From NCBI GenBank assembly GCA_937899245.1, contig CALDKB010000054.1, forward strand, positions 1 to 64,000: a DNA stretch of 64,000 bases, given 5' to 3'. A program made the translations under genes and the position numbers. The notes below the pieces were generated by a model, which ran no database searches, was not told the DNA's origin, and was given only the letters and a program-made list of their open reading frames with translations. The stretch comes from an uncultured Bacteroidales bacterium. Lineage in GTDB: Bacteria; Bacteroidota; Bacteroidia; Bacteroidales; ML635J-15. The first letter of the stretch is position 1. Each line of letters begins with the position of its first letter. Of the stretch, positions 62,216-64,000 are shown piece by piece.

Positions 62216-63664
62216 TTACTTGTCAATCTTGTATATGCAGTTTATCTTTATGCTGGTGTCCAATATCTTTTTTTCAACAAAGAATACCTTTGGAGAGTTG
62301 AACATAAGTTCATATTTCTTCTTGTGCAGATTTTTATTTGATAAACTCAACGCACCAAGATTTTCTTCGACATGGACTACCATTATTTTCCCATACTTGC
62401 TTCCAAACCTGCAATGGCTGCAAGCCCCATAGTCGGCAAACATTATGTAATCAAAGTCCTTGTAGTCATATTGAATGCCAGTAGTGTCAAATATTGTTTC
62501 CATCGACGAAATAGGGGGATACTTTTCTCGTCTAAGCATTTCTGCATCATTAGGATCGTAATCTTTGATAGTAGATGCCGTGTAGTAATAATGGTATATG
62601 CCATCGTTCCCAAGCGAATCATCGATTGTTTCGTAGCTTGTCCCGTTGAAAAGAATTTGCTGCGACGACATGAGGTCATTATTGCCGTTTATAACCCCAT
62701 TAATATTCTTGAACTTTTTCGACTTTACGGAATATACAAAGTCGATATGTCTTCCTGTAAACTCAGCCTCGTCTATGTGAACCATTATGTACAGCAAGTC
62801 GTTGCCTATGAAAGCAATCTTATCTATTTTGGGTTTGATAAAAATCTTATATTTATCCATAATCTGCAGATTAAGATATGCTTTCCCATAATTTTCGAGC
62901 AGAACCTTATCTGGCAATATGGAATCTAAAACTTGTTCAGTTAGTAGGATAGGCGGATAATCAATATTTACTGTATCAATAATATTAAGTTTACCATTCA
63001 TTATATACACTTCTCCCTTTAATGGGTTCGACACAGCAATATAATCATCAGACTTGGCTATCATATTAATGCCATAATGAGATAACAGTATGCCTTTGCC
63101 AATGTCAAACTTAACAGATTTTTCTGCCATACGGGTCTTCATGTTGAATATCCTTACTGTGATATTGTCATACGGCTGTCCTTTACGGCTGTTGTTGTAT
63201 GTGTTGGCGAGTAACACCTTATCGTTTGACTTTCCATCGAGTCTCGAGATATGGTTATATGTGTCCTTGAGTCTAATTTTTTTCTTAATCTTAAGTTCGT
63301 CCTCTTTTTTTTGTGTTCTATATATGAAAAACTGTGACATTATGAGGATTTCGCCATCAGGCATTTCCGCGCCATAATACGAATCTTCATAAGCGCTTAA
63401 CCCTTTTCTTGGCCTTTTGAAATATAGTTTTATGTCCTTTAATGTACTATCAATAACAAGCAAAAGTACTGTATCTTCTGTTTTCTCTGAATACTGAAGC
63501 CTCATTGGAACAATTGTCTTGCTCGAGCTCTGAAATCTATTGTAATAATCATAATATTCAACACTTTGCCACTTTTCAAGTTCCAATTTGGGAGAAACTG
63601 AGAATGTTTGAGACAATAAATCCAAACAAATAAAAACAAATAAAAATAGTGCAGATGCCTTCAT
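62216..63664 (-). CDS. Secreted hypothetical protein, probably beta-propeller-like
   Basis: 482 residues with a signal peptide (KASALFLFVFICLDLLSQ). The body has repeated strand-turn units (DGKSNDKVLLANTYNN, NITVRIFNMKTRMAEK, DDYIAVSNPLKGEVYIMNG, IAFIGNDLLYIMVHI) in the style of a six-bladed propeller. The C-terminal part has CSHC (YGACSHCRFGSKYGKIMV). I recognise no family; a BF3164-like relation is possible but weak. Function unknown. The partial gene upstream on the same strand is separated from it by a hairpin (63680-63703). Confidence 0.75.
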   Translation of the reverse strand: MKASALFLFVFICLDLLSQTFSVSPKLELEKWQSVEYYDYYNRFQSSSKTIVPMRLQYSEKTEDTVLLLVIDSTLKDIKLYFKRPRKGLSAYEDSYYGAEMPDGEILIMSQFFIYRTQKKEDELKIKKKIRLKDTYNHISRLDGKSNDKVLLANTYNNSRKGQPYDNITVRIFNMKTRMAEKSVKFDIGKGILLSHYGINMIAKSDDYIAVSNPLKGEVYIMNGKLNIIDTVNIDYPPILLTEQVLDSILPDKVLLENYGKAYLNLQIMDKYKIFIKPKIDKIAFIGNDLLYIMVHIDEAEFTGRHIDFVYSVKSKKFKNINGVINGNNDLMSSQQILFNGTSYETIDDSLGNDGIYHYYYTASTIKDYDPNDAEMLRREKYPPISSMETIFDTTGIQYDYKDFDYIMFADYGACSHCRFGSKYGKIMVVHVEENLGALSLSNKNLHKKKYELMFNSPKVFFVEKKILDTSIKINCIYKIDK

Positions 63665-63679
63665 TGTTAATTATTTTAA

Positions 63680-63703
63680 TTGGAGTGCCATTGGGCACTC
63701 CAA
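63680..63703 (-). terminator. Hairpin between the partial gene and 62216-63664
   Basis: TTGGAGTGCC (63680-63689) pairs perfectly with GGCACTCCAA (63694-63703) across four bases. Only a weak T-rich tract follows on the minus strand. Likely an attenuator or terminator. Confidence 0.65.
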
Positions 63704-63710
63704 TAATTAT

Positions 63711-64000
63711 CTACTTTTTAAAGAAAGCTGTTGCATTATACTCAACACCTTTTACTTCTGAACTGGCTTTATGGTAATCATTAAGTTCTTCATCATATAC
63801 AAGTCTTGCATTCTTATAATAAATAGTTGCATCATTGTATTGTAGTGTTCCTGTTGTCATGTTATGCGTCTCAAGGTTCTCTTTAATTACATCTTCAACA
63901 TAGTTCCATTCAAAACCAACAGTTCCTACTTTGGGGCAAGGTTCATTTCCTGGATCAAGGCACTTTTGTTCGGTAAGAATTCCGTCCTTATAATGTTGTA
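63711..64000 (-). CDS. Unrecognised protein, 3' end only (cut by window edge)
   Basis: The C-terminal ~96 residues are visible, ending TAG at 63711. Readable parts are YKDGILTEQKCLDPG, VGTVGFEWNYVEDVIKENLE, TLQYNDATIYYKNARLVYDE and VEYNATAFFKK. The YKDG and YKNARLVYDE stretches recall MORN/YwqK-like beta-hairpin repeats, but one unit is too little to be sure. Start and full function are outside the window. Confidence 0.6.
   Translation of the reverse strand, partial: QHYKDGILTEQKCLDPGNEPCPKVGTVGFEWNYVEDVIKENLETHNMTTGTLQYNDATIYYKNARLVYDEELNDYHKASSEVKGVEYNATAFFKK

Overview
The window looks like a chromosomal segment of a Bacteroidota bacterium, most likely an uncultured member of the Bacteroidales. 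The reasons are the gene content and the signals. Four proteins end in Por-type (type IX, T9SS) C-terminal sorting domains (13708-14904, 19236-22358, 34112-38395, 50815-52815). Bacteroidota-specific families recur: an SprB-repeat/CHU_C surface protein, DUF8202, HYC_CC_PP, a TonB receptor with a carboxypeptidase-like N-terminal domain, Fib_succ_major and YfhO. Lipoproteins have the short Bacteroidota lipobox followed by CKK or CNH. At least 13 gene starts are preceded by the Bacteroidota sigma factor -7 box TAnnTTTG. No T9SS machinery, plasmid, prophage, transposase or CRISPR array is visible.

Layout. 1-4907 (minus strand) is an accessory island: a DUF8202 surface protein, a secreted RHS-core protein ending in a JAB/JAMM-like metalloprotease tip, a CnaB-domain protein, and the 5' end of a second secreted RHS protein cut by the window edge. 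5103-8485 holds small lipoproteins and membrane proteins, a heavy-metal (HMA) protein and an outer-membrane barrel. 8590-11467 is a metal-related TonB receptor plus a His/Cys-rich HYC_CC_PP protein. 11659-17362 holds TrkH, a PepSY-like protein, a T9SS protein, a C69 dipeptidase and TrmD. 17363-18553 is a gene-free block of REP-like repeats, including a 308-bp direct repeat. 18554-26407 (minus) holds a PLD-like protein, a tiny Pmp3 protein, a T9SS amidase, and then the operon ROK kinase - YfcC carrier - membrane protein - MtgA. 26443-33244 (minus) is a housekeeping operon: YfhO, DapF, PHP phosphoesterase, IspG, aminopeptidase P.

33536-40863 (plus) has a giant SprB/PKD adhesin with a small secreted partner, a divergent phosphoglycerate kinase and a Fib_succ lipoprotein. 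40991-47565 (minus) has the M3 peptidase Dcp, DUF2461, an HD-umuD-umuC mutagenesis operon and tRNA-Asn. 47729-54039 (minus) has a C69 dipeptidase overlapping a LysM protein that looks like a lytic transglycosylase without its catalytic Glu, a CotH/lamin-tail T9SS protein and a BspA-like LRR protein. 54250-56040 is lepA. 56113-61720 (minus) is manC - glycosyltransferase - cutC - transglutaminase lipoprotein. 61995-64000 (minus) has unrecognised secreted proteins, the last cut by the window edge.

The themes that join these genes are envelope construction and remodelling (MtgA, amidase, C69 peptidases, LysM protein, DapF, ManC/GT), secreted surface proteins, and metal handling (HMA, TonB receptor, HYC_CC_PP, CutC). 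The best candidates for new biology are the RHS-JAB cassette at 1-4907, the C69/pseudo-transglycosylase pair at 47729-50751, and the divergent PGK at 38474-39775.
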